Part shown: positions 6,600-14,299 of the stretch, one piece after another
How positions within the stretch are numbered: the stretch's first letter is position 1
Layout: the number at the start of each line of letters is the position of its first letter
Assembly: GCA_009920585.1 (NCBI GenBank)
Contig: RFZT01000023.1
Span: forward strand, 1-14,438
Origin: a bacterium
GTDB lineage: Bacteria > Verrucomicrobiota > Verrucomicrobiia > Chthoniobacterales > Terrimicrobiaceae
Direction: 5' to 3'
DNA length: 14,438 nucleotides
Notes under the pieces: model-generated
What the model was told of the DNA's origin: nothing
Database searches by the model: none
Seen by the model: only the letters and a program-made list of their open reading frames with translations
Made by a program: the position numbers and the translations under genes

Positions 6600-7699
6600 G
6601 TCTGCTTCTGACGATTTTCGCAGCCGTGCTGGGAGCGGTGGTGGGGTCGTTTTTAAATGCCTGTATCCACCGCATGCCATTGGGGCTGAGCCTCACTGAG
6701 CCGCGCCGCTCCTTCTGTCCCTCCTGCAAAAAAACCATCCCTTGGTACGAGAATCTTCCGCTCTTGAGTTGGCTTGCCTTGCGGGGGCGTTGTTCGACTT
6801 GCGGGCAGGGAATCGCTTTTCGGTATTTCCTCGTCGAGTTGTTGACGGGAGTGTTGTTTTGGTGGGTTTGGGAATCGTATGGGCTTCCCCTCGCTGCGCC
6901 TTACTGGGTGTTTGTATCGCTATTGGTTACGGCCACCTTCATTGATCTGGAACATTTCATTATCCCCGACGAGATCACATGGGGTGGAGTGATTTTGGGA
7001 TTGGGGCTGAGTATTGCTTTGCCGGAAATGATGGAAACAAGTTCGCGTTTCACGGCTGCAGGATTGTCGCTGGGAGGCGCCGCTTTTGGATTTGGCCTCC
7101 TTTTTCTTGTGGTTGAAGCGGGCAAATGGGCCTTCGGCAAAATCAAACACCGGTTTCCCGAGGGTGAGGTCTTTGAGTGGCAGCGTGAGGGTGACCAAGC
7201 GGAAATTGTCCTCGGTACCGAAAAATTGATTTGGATGGATATTTTTTCCCGCGAAAAGGACGTTCTCACGATCGAGTTGGAGGGTCCTGTGAATGTGGGT
7301 GGACGCGAAGTCACGGCATCCAAGTTGGTTTTTCATTACAATCAGGCGGACCTCGCTGGCGAAACGCTCGATTTAGATAGCTTGGAGCGCATCACGGGGC
7401 GCATGCGTTCGATTGTGATACCTAGGGAGGCAATGGGCTTCGGTGACGTGAAATTCATCGCCTGCATCGGAGCTTTTTTGGGATGGCAGGCCGTCCTTTT
7501 CACACTGTTCTCGGCATCCGTGATCGGCAGTTTGGCTGGAATCGCCGGAATGTTTTTGGCCAAGGACAGGTCAGGAACGCGAATCCCATTCGGTCCATTT
7601 CTGGCATTGGGGGCGGGTATATGGATTTTTGGCGGTCGCTTGCTTGCAGAATGGTATTTTTCGAACCTCCCGAATTTCCGTCTCTTCTTTGAATTTTAA
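6596..7699 (+). CDS. pilD: Prepilin peptidase (A24 family) with a large cytoplasmic insertion
   Basis: Inner-membrane aspartic protease that cleaves and N-methylates prepilins or pseudopilins of type IV pili or type II secretion. The N-terminal domain has the zinc cysteines C41, C44, C66 and C69 around IPWYENLPLLSWLALRGRC (48-66). The two catalytic aspartates are D117 (FIDLEHFIIPDE) and D284 (GFGDVKF). The protein is hydrophobic with about seven or eight membrane segments. It is 367 residues long, about 80-100 more than the usual family length. The extra lies at about 183-278, between the catalytic aspartates and just before GFGD. It is charged, strand-rich (for example AEIVLGTEKLIWMDIF, VLTIELEGPV, ASKLVFHY) and predicted to be cytoplasmic. 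The ATG overlaps the gmhA stop. An AGGA abuts the ATG but is too close to work as a ribosome-binding site. No pilin or secretion genes are nearby. Confidence 0.88.
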   Translation: MSLLLTIFAAVLGAVVGSFLNACIHRMPLGLSLTEPRRSFCPSCKKTIPWYENLPLLSWLALRGRCSTCGQGIAFRYFLVELLTGVLFWWVWESYGLPLAAPYWVFVSLLVTATFIDLEHFIIPDEITWGGVILGLGLSIALPEMMETSSRFTAAGLSLGGAAFGFGLLFLVVEAGKWAFGKIKHRFPEGEVFEWQREGDQAEIVLGTEKLIWMDIFSREKDVLTIELEGPVNVGGREVTASKLVFHYNQADLAGETLDLDSLERITGRMRSIVIPREAMGFGDVKFIACIGAFLGWQAVLFTLFSASVIGSLAGIAGMFLAKDRSGTRIPFGPFLALGAGIWIFGGRLLAEWYFSNLPNFRLFFEF

Positions 7700-7738
7700 T
7701 CCCCTCGAGCCTCTCAATCTGTTGTAATTCCCATCGTC

Positions 7739-9574
7739 ATGTCCAAACCCGCCAAGCTTCCGTTCCCGCAGTTGATGCGGGCTTTTTGGAGTCCCTATTT
7801 GAGATTGCTGGGGTATATGACCCCATACCGGAAACGCTTTTTTCTGGGCATCGCATTCGGTGTGCTCGCTGGCATCGTGAGTGGATCGTTGACCTTGGTC
7901 ATCCTCAAGGCGGGAGAATCCATCGGGGTCAAAATCGATAAATCTCAACTCATGCCTGGAGCGATTCCGACCGCTGGACCAGGTATCGGAGGAGTGATCG
8001 GGATGAGTCTCCTCATTCCGCTTGTGATGGTGCTCCGAGGGATTTTTTCGTATCTCAATGTGTACTATTTGGCGTGGGTGAGTTTGCGGGTCTTGAGGGA
8101 CATCCGCACCCAGTTATTCGCTCATCTCATGTCGCAGTCGCTGGATTTTTTCAACCGCGAGAAGACCGGGAAGCTTATGTCGCGTGTCATGAGCGATACG
8201 CGGGTGACCCAGAACGCTCTCACGTCAATCTCGGGGGACATTATTAAGGATCCGATCGCTGTGATGACGCAGATCGGGGTGCTTGTGGCGATCGATTGGA
8301 AATTCAGTCTCACCACGTTGGTGCTGTTTCCGCTTTGTATTATTCCAGTCGTTGTCTTTGGGCGCAAGGTGCGCTCGGCAGGCAAGGCGGAGGAAAAGGA
8401 GTCTGCCCAGATGTCGATCATCCTTCAGGAGACTTTTGCTGGGGTTCGAGTGATCAAGAGTTTCGCGCGGGAGAGCTACCAGACCGAGCAGTTTGCAAAG
8501 TCCAGCGATACGCAGTGTCAAAACAGCCTTCGGGTGCGTCGAAGCTCCGATATTGTTCAACCGCTGATCGAGTCAGTATCAGCCTTCGGGGTCGTTCTGG
8601 CGATGGTCTACGTTTACTATTACGACATCAGTTTTATCAAATTTGCCGCGCTGTGCGGAGGTATTTTCATGCTCTACCAACCTGTGAAAAATCTCAGCCG
8701 TCTTCCGATGCTTATGCAAAAGTGCATGGTTTCGGCGGTGAATGTTTTTGAGCTTATGGAGACGCAGCCGAGCATTGTGGATCGTCCCGGAGCGATCGTG
8801 CTTGGAAGGTCGGAGGGGCGGATTGATTTTGAAAAAGTGAGCTTCGACTACGGTTCGGATAAAGCCGCCGTGCAGGATGTCACCCTGCAGATCGAACCCG
8901 GAAAAAAATATGCTCTCGTTGGGGCGAGTGGAGCCGGCAAGAGCACGATTCTGTCGCTCATTATGCGTTTTTACGACCCTCAGAAGGGAATAGTCCGCAT
9001 TGATGGGCATGATTTACGGGATGTCGCACAACACTCGCTTCGCGAGACCGTGGGAATGGTGACACAAGAGACGTTTTTGTTTCACGACACAATCTACGAG
9101 AATATCCGCTACGGACGCCTTGATGCGACTCGTGAGGAGATCATCGCTGCGGCAAAGTCCGCCTTCGCTCACGATTTTATTCTGGCTCAGCCGGACGGAT
9201 ACGAAACCATCGTGGGCGACAAGGGGTGTATGCTCAGCGGTGGGCAGCAACAAAGGTTGGCTATCGCAAGGGCTCTGTTGAAAAATGCCCCAGTCCTTCT
9301 CTTGGACGAGGCTACCTCCGCTTTGGATTCCGAGAGTGAGCGAATGGTACAAGCCGCTCTGGAACGACTCGCCGAGGGTCGTACCGTTGTGGCTATCGCT
9401 CACAGGTTATCAACGATCCTGAATTCCGACTGTATCGTGGTGATGGATCATGGTCGTATCGTGGCTACGGGTCGCCATGATGAACTTCTCCAAAAATCGG
9501 ACCTCTACCGAAGTCTGTACGAATTGCAATTCCACCATCACGACAGTTTAAATTCCGAGCCCTTACCGGCATGA
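7739..9574 (+). CDS. ABC exporter, MsbA-like (fused membrane and ATPase domains)
   Basis: Half-transporter of the ABCB/MsbA type, 611 residues, that would work as a homodimer in the inner membrane. The transmembrane domain spans about 30-330 with six predicted segments. The loop between the first two segments (about 60-85) is longer than usual. The ATPase domain (about 362-600) is complete: Walker A GASGAGKST (395-403), Q-loop Q443 (VTQETFLFHD), signature LSGGQQQRLA (499-508), Walker B VLLLDEATSALD (519-530) and switch histidine H555 (AIAHRLST). MsbA exports lipid A-core, and gmhA upstream makes that substrate plausible, but ABCB exporters are hard to assign from sequence alone. A 39-base gap with no terminator separates it from the prepilin peptidase, and no Shine-Dalgarno sequence precedes the ATG. 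It overlaps the acetyltransferase gene by ATGA. Confidence 0.92.
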   Translation: MSKPAKLPFPQLMRAFWSPYLRLLGYMTPYRKRFFLGIAFGVLAGIVSGSLTLVILKAGESIGVKIDKSQLMPGAIPTAGPGIGGVIGMSLLIPLVMVLRGIFSYLNVYYLAWVSLRVLRDIRTQLFAHLMSQSLDFFNREKTGKLMSRVMSDTRVTQNALTSISGDIIKDPIAVMTQIGVLVAIDWKFSLTTLVLFPLCIIPVVVFGRKVRSAGKAEEKESAQMSIILQETFAGVRVIKSFARESYQTEQFAKSSDTQCQNSLRVRRSSDIVQPLIESVSAFGVVLAMVYVYYYDISFIKFAALCGGIFMLYQPVKNLSRLPMLMQKCMVSAVNVFELMETQPSIVDRPGAIVLGRSEGRIDFEKVSFDYGSDKAAVQDVTLQIEPGKKYALVGASGAGKSTILSLIMRFYDPQKGIVRIDGHDLRDVAQHSLRETVGMVTQETFLFHDTIYENIRYGRLDATREEIIAAAKSAFAHDFILAQPDGYETIVGDKGCMLSGGQQQRLAIARALLKNAPVLLLDEATSALDSESERMVQAALERLAEGRTVVAIAHRLSTILNSDCIVVMDHGRIVATGRHDELLQKSDLYRSLYELQFHHHDSLNSEPLPA

Positions 9575-10410
9575 ATCTACAGTCATGGATGATCCCGGAG
9601 CATCTGGCTCCTGGTGATGCAAAGAGCCTAGAGGGTGATTGGGCCGGCATGGAGTTGCATCGCATCACCTCGGCTGAAGATCCTTTTTTCGAAATGGCCT
9701 TCGGTGCTCTCTGTGCGGAGTTCGGCGATGCAGGTGAGATGGAGCAAGCGTCTGTCATCGCCCGGCGTTTGCAATGGTTGCCGGAGCAGTTGATCAATGG
9801 CGCCTCGATGCAATACGCGCTTCAGCTTGTCACCCACGCCGGCGAGTTCGTCGCTGTGAGGGATCACACAGTTATTATTCTTGAGTCCGAACCGAGAGCG
9901 GTCGTTCATCTTTCGCATAATCTTGTAGCTCCCGAGTGGAGGCGGAGTGGCATTGCGGGGTGGATGCGGGCCCTTCCGGTGGCGACCGCTATGGATTCGC
10001 TTCAGTCGCTCCGATTGCCCATTACGTCGCCGATAACATTGATCGGAGAAATGGAACATTTCGATCCCACGCGGTCAGCGACTTTGGTTCGCCTCACAGC
10101 CTACGAGAAGGCTGGCTTCAAAATGGTCGATCCCTCGCGTGTGAGCTATCTCCAGCCTGACTTCCGTGACCCTTCTGAGATCGACCTTTCTTCAGGTCCA
10201 CAGCCATTGCCACTCACTCTCATGCTTCGGCGGATTGGGCGCGAGGCGGAGGATTTTGTGGGTGGGGCCGAGATTCTTCACGGCGTGAAAGCCCTCTACA
10301 AAATGTATGCATCGGAGTTCCGAGCTGCGGACATGCATCAGGTTTACGAATCTTTAAAAGCCTATCCAGCCTCGAGGGATCGTATTCCACTCAAACCTCC
10401 CACTTCGTGA
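9571..10410 (+). CDS. GNAT-like N-acetyltransferase
   Basis: A 279-residue protein with GNAT acetyltransferase features. The acetyl-CoA-binding motif A is visible as a strand (VVHLSHNLVAPEW, 111-123) followed by the pyrophosphate-binding loop RRSGIA (124-129), which fits the R/Q-x-x-G-x-G/A pattern. Motif B is AYEKAGFKMVD (177-187). The N-terminal 80 residues and the C-terminal 90 lie outside the GNAT core and are unrecognised. Together they make the protein about 100 residues longer than a minimal GNAT. No substrate can be read from the sequence. The gene is locked between the ABC exporter (ATGA overlap) and a deacetylase-family gene (GTGATG overlap), so the three are almost certainly made together. 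This suggests acetylation paired with deacetylation of a shared substrate. The GNAT assignment is moderately secure and the role is inference. Confidence 0.72.
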   Translation: MNLQSWMIPEHLAPGDAKSLEGDWAGMELHRITSAEDPFFEMAFGALCAEFGDAGEMEQASVIARRLQWLPEQLINGASMQYALQLVTHAGEFVAVRDHTVIILESEPRAVVHLSHNLVAPEWRRSGIAGWMRALPVATAMDSLQSLRLPITSPITLIGEMEHFDPTRSATLVRLTAYEKAGFKMVDPSRVSYLQPDFRDPSEIDLSSGPQPLPLTLMLRRIGREAEDFVGGAEILHGVKALYKMYASEFRAADMHQVYESLKAYPASRDRIPLKPPTS

Positions 10411-11336
10411 TGACCCTTTTTCATGATCCTGGATTTGCAGCGCCGATCGGCAAGCACATCATGCCGATCTCGAAATTCGCATTGGTGGCGGCGGAGGCGA
10501 AAAAAGCCTTCTCTCATATACCGATCGATTCTCCCGATCCGGTCACGGAGGATGATTTGCTGCGTGTACACGCTCCCGACTACATATCTGCGGTGAAAAC
10601 GGGTGAGCCTCGCTCGCTGGCGGAGTCGCAAAAGTTTCCATGGAGTCCGGAGTTGTTTCCCAGCGTATGCTTGACCGGTGGGGGTGTTCTTGCCGCTGCT
10701 CGCGAGGCTCTTTCGGATGGCATTTCTGGGGCACTGGCGAGTGGGTTTCATCATGCATGCTTTGATCATGGTGAGGGGTTTTGCACTTTCAACGGTCTCG
10801 TTGTTGCGCTTGAAGCTCTGCGGGCGTCTGGGCAGATCCGCCATGCGGCAGTGCTCGATCTCGATCTTCATTACGGAAATGGCACCGCACAACTCGCCAA
10901 GGACCGTTCTTGGATGAGAGCGTTGTCGATTTACGGTAACGACTATGATGCCAATACGCCCTATCGTGACGTTCGCACAAGGCATCACGTGGATGGGGAC
11001 AATCATTTTTCCGTTCCCCTTATTCCGTCAGGCTCCAGCGATCGTAACGTCTTACTGCAAGCTCTGGAGGAGCATCTTGACTGGATCCTTGAGGGAGAGA
11101 GACCGGATATTCTTCTGTATCAGGCTGGAGCTGATCCGCTGAAAGACGATCCTTATTCGCCATTGGACTTGGATCATGCCGATCTCATCGAGCGTGATCG
11201 CCGCGTTTTTCAATTCGCCAAGAGAAACTCACTGCCAGTCGCTTGGGTGCTCGCGGGTGGGTATACCGAGGATATTTCGAAGGTGGTCGAGGTGCACCTC
11301 AATACACTCAGGGCGAGTTTCGAGGTCTTCGGTTAG
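10407..11336 (+). CDS. Histone deacetylase superfamily hydrolase
   Basis: Zinc-dependent deacetylase/amidohydrolase of the arginase-deacetylase fold, 309 residues, close to bacterial AcuC/HDAC-like lengths. The active site is complete: tandem histidines H115-H116 (SGFHHACFDHGEGFCTFN), zinc ligands D153 and H155 (LDLDLHYGNGT), the third ligand D243 (YQAGADPLKDDP) and the catalytic tyrosine Y286 (LAGGYT). Bacterial members remove acetyl groups from protein lysines (for example AcuC on acetyl-CoA synthetase) or from acetylpolyamines and other small amides. The sequence does not decide between these. Translation can start at GTG 10407 or at ATG 10410, which shares one base with the acetyltransferase stop (TGATG). 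The coding end interlocks with that of the convergent TVP38-family gene, so there is no room for a terminator between them. Confidence 0.9.
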   Translation: MMTLFHDPGFAAPIGKHIMPISKFALVAAEAKKAFSHIPIDSPDPVTEDDLLRVHAPDYISAVKTGEPRSLAESQKFPWSPELFPSVCLTGGGVLAAAREALSDGISGALASGFHHACFDHGEGFCTFNGLVVALEALRASGQIRHAAVLDLDLHYGNGTAQLAKDRSWMRALSIYGNDYDANTPYRDVRTRHHVDGDNHFSVPLIPSGSSDRNVLLQALEEHLDWILEGERPDILLYQAGADPLKDDPYSPLDLDHADLIERDRRVFQFAKRNSLPVAWVLAGGYTEDISKVVEVHLNTLRASFEVFG

Positions 11337-11977
11337 AGCGCGTCCGATTCGTCGCTGACGACTTCTGGTGCCACGGATTTCAAAGCCTTGTGCGCGGCGC
11401 GACTGATCCAAATGGTGACGAAAATCGTGATGAGAAGTTCCGCAGCATAGATTGTCCAAGCCCAAGGGCCTTGATGAATCCCTCTCTTGGCGGCAGAGCC
11501 GATCACGGCCCCGGCATACGAGTAGGCGGCGCTGATGGGAAGGAAGCCGATCCACGACGCAGCGATGTAGCGCCAGAAATGAACACGGGAAAGCCCAAGT
11601 GCGCAGCTGACCAAGCTGTGAGGAAGAATGGGGGAAATGCGGCTGAGAATGATCATCCGCCAGGCATCCCGGGTGGCTACATGGTTCAGGGCTTGGAATT
11701 TTCGGCTACGAGCGAAGCGGCGTTCCATCCATCCTCGCAGCAAATAGCGGGTGGTGAGAAAATTCGTGAGCGCGCCGCCCACGGAGGCAATGGAAACGAG
11801 GAGCGTGCCGCCCGCGAATCCGTAAACGGCTCCCGCTCCGAAGCTCAGTACGGAACCGGGAAGGAAGAGCACGCAGGACAGCGTATAAATGATCACAAAC
11901 CAGACCCAGCCGATCGGGCCGGTATGCTCGATCCAGGCCATCGCCTGTTCCATCCATGATGTCCACTGCCCGAGCAT
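11333..11977 (-). CDS. TVP38/TMEM64 (VTT/DedA-like) membrane protein
   Basis: Integral membrane protein of 214 residues in the VTT/SNARE-associated family, related to DedA proteins. These have been linked to lipid translocation and envelope homeostasis. The hallmark re-entrant segment FLPGSVLSFGAGAVYGFAGG (38-57) and the second conserved block LSRISPILPHSLVSCALGLS (111-130) followed by WRYIAASWIGFLP are both present. About five or six hydrophobic stretches are visible, with a charged C-terminal tail. It lies seven bases after the gatB stop and is probably the last gene of that operon. Its TAA stop overlaps the TAG stop of the convergent deacetylase gene across 11333-11336. Confidence 0.88.
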   Translation of the reverse strand: MLGQWTSWMEQAMAWIEHTGPIGWVWFVIIYTLSCVLFLPGSVLSFGAGAVYGFAGGTLLVSIASVGGALTNFLTTRYLLRGWMERRFARSRKFQALNHVATRDAWRMIILSRISPILPHSLVSCALGLSRVHFWRYIAASWIGFLPISAAYSYAGAVIGSAAKRGIHQGPWAWTIYAAELLITIFVTIWISRAAHKALKSVAPEVVSDESDAL

Positions 11978-11984
11978 CCGGAGT

Positions 11985-13439
11985 CTAAACGAGCTTCTTT
12001 TCCAGAATCTCGCCAGCGAGGGCAGGGTTGGCTTTGCCTTTAGAAAGTTTCATCACTTGACCCTTGAGGAAATTGAGCGCGGAAGCTTTGCCTGTTTTGA
12101 AATCGGCGACCGGGCCAGGATTCGCAGCAATGACTTCATCGACGAAAGCCTCGATGGCGCCAGTATCACTCTCTTGTTTGAGTCCCTTTTCCTCGACGAT
12201 GACTGCGGCGGATTTGCCGGTTGAGAACATCTCAGCAAAGACTTCTTTGCCTTGCTTCGAGTTGATCGAGCCAGCGTCAATGAGGTTCACCAGTTCGTCG
12301 AGAGAAGATGGTGCGATCGGGCAATCTGAGATGCTGACGGAGGCCGCTGACATCGCGCTCAGGAGATCGTTAATGATCCAGTTCGCGACATTCTTGGGTT
12401 TCTTGGCGCCGCGGGCGGCGGTTTCAAAGTAGGATGCTAGGGCGAGGTCGTTCGCTAATACGGAGGCATCGTAGTCACTCACGCCGAAATCGCTCACAAA
12501 GCGGGTGCGCTTTTCCCATGGCAACTCCGGCTTGCGGAGGCGGGCGGCTTCGACGATTTCAGCGGTTTTGACAGGAAGGAGATCGGGATCGGGGAAGTAG
12601 CGGTAATCGTGTGCACTTTCTTTGATGCGCATGAGGGTTGTCTCGCCGCGAACGTCATCCCAGCGGCGAGTTTCCTGTTGGAGTGTTCCGCCATTGCGAA
12701 GGATTTCAACCTGACGCGGAATCTCAAAAATCAAGGCCCGACGAACTCCGGAGATCGAGTTCAGATTTTTGATCTCGATCTTGGTGCCGTATTTGTCGGT
12801 GCCGACCGGACGAACGGAGACATTCACATCACAGCGGAGTTGTCCTTTCTCCATGTCGGCGTCACTGATGCCGCCGTAGATCATCACCTGCTGGAGCACG
12901 GTCAAGTAAGCGAAGGCTTCCTCGGGAGTGGAGATGTCGGGTTCGCCGACGATTTCCATAAGTGGTGTGCCGGCGCGGTTGTAGTCGATGCCGGTTGCCG
13001 TCTCCATGTGGAAACTCTTGGCCACATCTTCTTCGAGATGGATGCGAACGAGGCGCATGTTTTTATTCGGTGTGCCGATGGATTTTTGAGCGTCCTTCGG
13101 ATAAGCGAGGTCATGAAGAGGAACGGTGCCGCCGAGGCAGAGTGGCATATCATACTGGCTGATCTGATAGTTCTTCGGCATGTCGGGATAGAAATAATTC
13201 TTCCGGTCGAATTTGCAGACCGGGCCGATCTCGCATCCGAGCATGAGGCCGGCGAGCGCGGTGAGCTTGAGGGCCTCCTCGTTCATCACAGGCAGAGCGC
13301 CGGGCATGCCCATGCAGACTGGACAAACATTGGTATTCGGCTCGGCTCCATATTCCACGGCGCAGGAGCAAAACATTTTGCTGTGCGTCTTGAGTTGCAC
13401 GTGAACCTCGAGGCCGATGGTGGTGATGTAATCAGTCAT
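11985..13439 (-). CDS. gatB: Asp-tRNA(Asn)/Glu-tRNA(Gln) amidotransferase subunit B
   Basis: tRNA-binding kinase subunit of the GatCAB amidotransferase, which converts misacylated Glu-tRNA(Gln) and/or Asp-tRNA(Asn) to the amidated forms. At 484 residues it is full length. The catalytic cradle shows IGLEVHVQLKTHSKMFCSC (8-26), zinc cysteines C24, C26, C39 and C42, and the family signature IDYNRAGTPLMEIVGEPD (151-168). HDYRYFPDPDLLP marks the end of the cradle. The C-terminal helical and YqeY-like tail ends in NFLKGQVMKLSKGKANPALA. Its presence implies that the organism lacks one or both of the direct glutaminyl or asparaginyl routes. GatA and GatC are not in the window. The start ATG overlaps the stop of the CvpA-like gene (ATGA at 13439-13436). 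Confidence 0.97.
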   Translation of the reverse strand: MTDYITTIGLEVHVQLKTHSKMFCSCAVEYGAEPNTNVCPVCMGMPGALPVMNEEALKLTALAGLMLGCEIGPVCKFDRKNYFYPDMPKNYQISQYDMPLCLGGTVPLHDLAYPKDAQKSIGTPNKNMRLVRIHLEEDVAKSFHMETATGIDYNRAGTPLMEIVGEPDISTPEEAFAYLTVLQQVMIYGGISDADMEKGQLRCDVNVSVRPVGTDKYGTKIEIKNLNSISGVRRALIFEIPRQVEILRNGGTLQQETRRWDDVRGETTLMRIKESAHDYRYFPDPDLLPVKTAEIVEAARLRKPELPWEKRTRFVSDFGVSDYDASVLANDLALASYFETAARGAKKPKNVANWIINDLLSAMSAASVSISDCPIAPSSLDELVNLIDAGSINSKQGKEVFAEMFSTGKSAAVIVEEKGLKQESDTGAIEAFVDEVIAANPGPVADFKTGKASALNFLKGQVMKLSKGKANPALAGEILEKKLV

Positions 13440-14296
13440 GGTTTGGATTTAGAAGTGGTGGGACTTTGATCGGGAGGCATCGCGTAATCGAGCGCTTTTT
13501 GCAGGTCGAGGCCCATGACGAGCTTCTGTAGCGAGGGATCGCTGACCGCTTGCATGAGGGCGGGATTCCGTAAAAGGACGGCGTAATCGTGCTTTTCCGA
13601 GGCCGCGACGAGCTCGGGATCTTGCAAGATCGCTTGAATCCGAGGGTGGGCGACGATTTTCATTACGCCCGGATAGTCCAAAAATCGCATCATAGCATTC
13701 GGGTCGGCAGTTAATTTGCTGAGTCGGACGATGTGGTCGTAGGCCTCGTTCGGGAGGATATCCACGGACTTAACGAGCGTGCCAATGGAGCCCATTTCCA
13801 AGGACTCTTTGAGTGTGGCTAAGCCTTGGGCGAGGGCCGGAGTGTCCTTGGGTTTTCGTCCCGCCATGCTCGATTGAGCCAGCGCACCAGAGGCTCGAAC
13901 CAGAGAAATCGTCCCCCACAAAATAAATAACCCGGTGAGAAGCCCAAAAAAAGCCCCGCCTAAACCGAATAGAGTTCGCACAAAGCCGGGTGGTTGCTGG
14001 TAGGTTCTCTTAAACAAAATCGCGCTTAGGAAAAGGCAGACTGCGAGCACAAAGAGTGTGACGGCCAACCCGACGCCAAGGCCTGCAAAAAAGGACACCC
14101 CAGGCATCACGATGGCCACAACGGCGGCGATCGCCTGTCCGACCATCATACCGAGAAATCCGGATAAAACAAAGGCGCCAAAGTGCAGGCCTGATCGGAT
14201 GACGCCCCGAAGCCAACCGCCGTAGATTTCCCAGAGCAAAAACAGACTCGCTCCGTAAAGAAGGGCATTCTGCCAAAATGGGGACGCCGAGCCCAT
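13436..14296 (-). CDS. CvpA-like membrane protein with a DP-rich helical tail
   Basis: A 286-residue protein. Its first half resembles the CvpA family, with four hydrophobic segments at about 12-30, 36-64, 66-95 and 110-134, and GGWLRGVIRSGLHFGAF matching the CvpA first loop. Colicin V production is only the historical name; CvpA affects envelope integrity. The second half (about 195-272) is soluble and shows short repeated helices ending in Asp-Pro, His-Pro or Asn-Pro: RFLDYPG, IVAHPRI, ILQDPEL, LLRNPAL, AVSDPSL. This resembles STI1-type chaperone-binding repeats, though the resemblance is only visual. The ATG at 14296 begins four bases after the aroC stop codon, and the stop overlaps the gatB start, so it sits inside a tight operon. 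The CvpA assignment is moderate. Confidence 0.7.
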   Translation of the reverse strand: MGSASPFWQNALLYGASLFLLWEIYGGWLRGVIRSGLHFGAFVLSGFLGMMVGQAIAAVVAIVMPGVSFFAGLGVGLAVTLFVLAVCLFLSAILFKRTYQQPPGFVRTLFGLGGAFFGLLTGLFILWGTISLVRASGALAQSSMAGRKPKDTPALAQGLATLKESLEMGSIGTLVKSVDILPNEAYDHIVRLSKLTADPNAMMRFLDYPGVMKIVAHPRIQAILQDPELVAASEKHDYAVLLRNPALMQAVSDPSLQKLVMGLDLQKALDYAMPPDQSPTTSKSKP

Positions 14297-14299
14297 GTA

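Noticed and set aside
10407..11336. Naming the deacetylase acuC
   Set aside because: No acetyl-CoA synthetase or acuB gene is present, and the family also includes small-molecule amidohydrolases.
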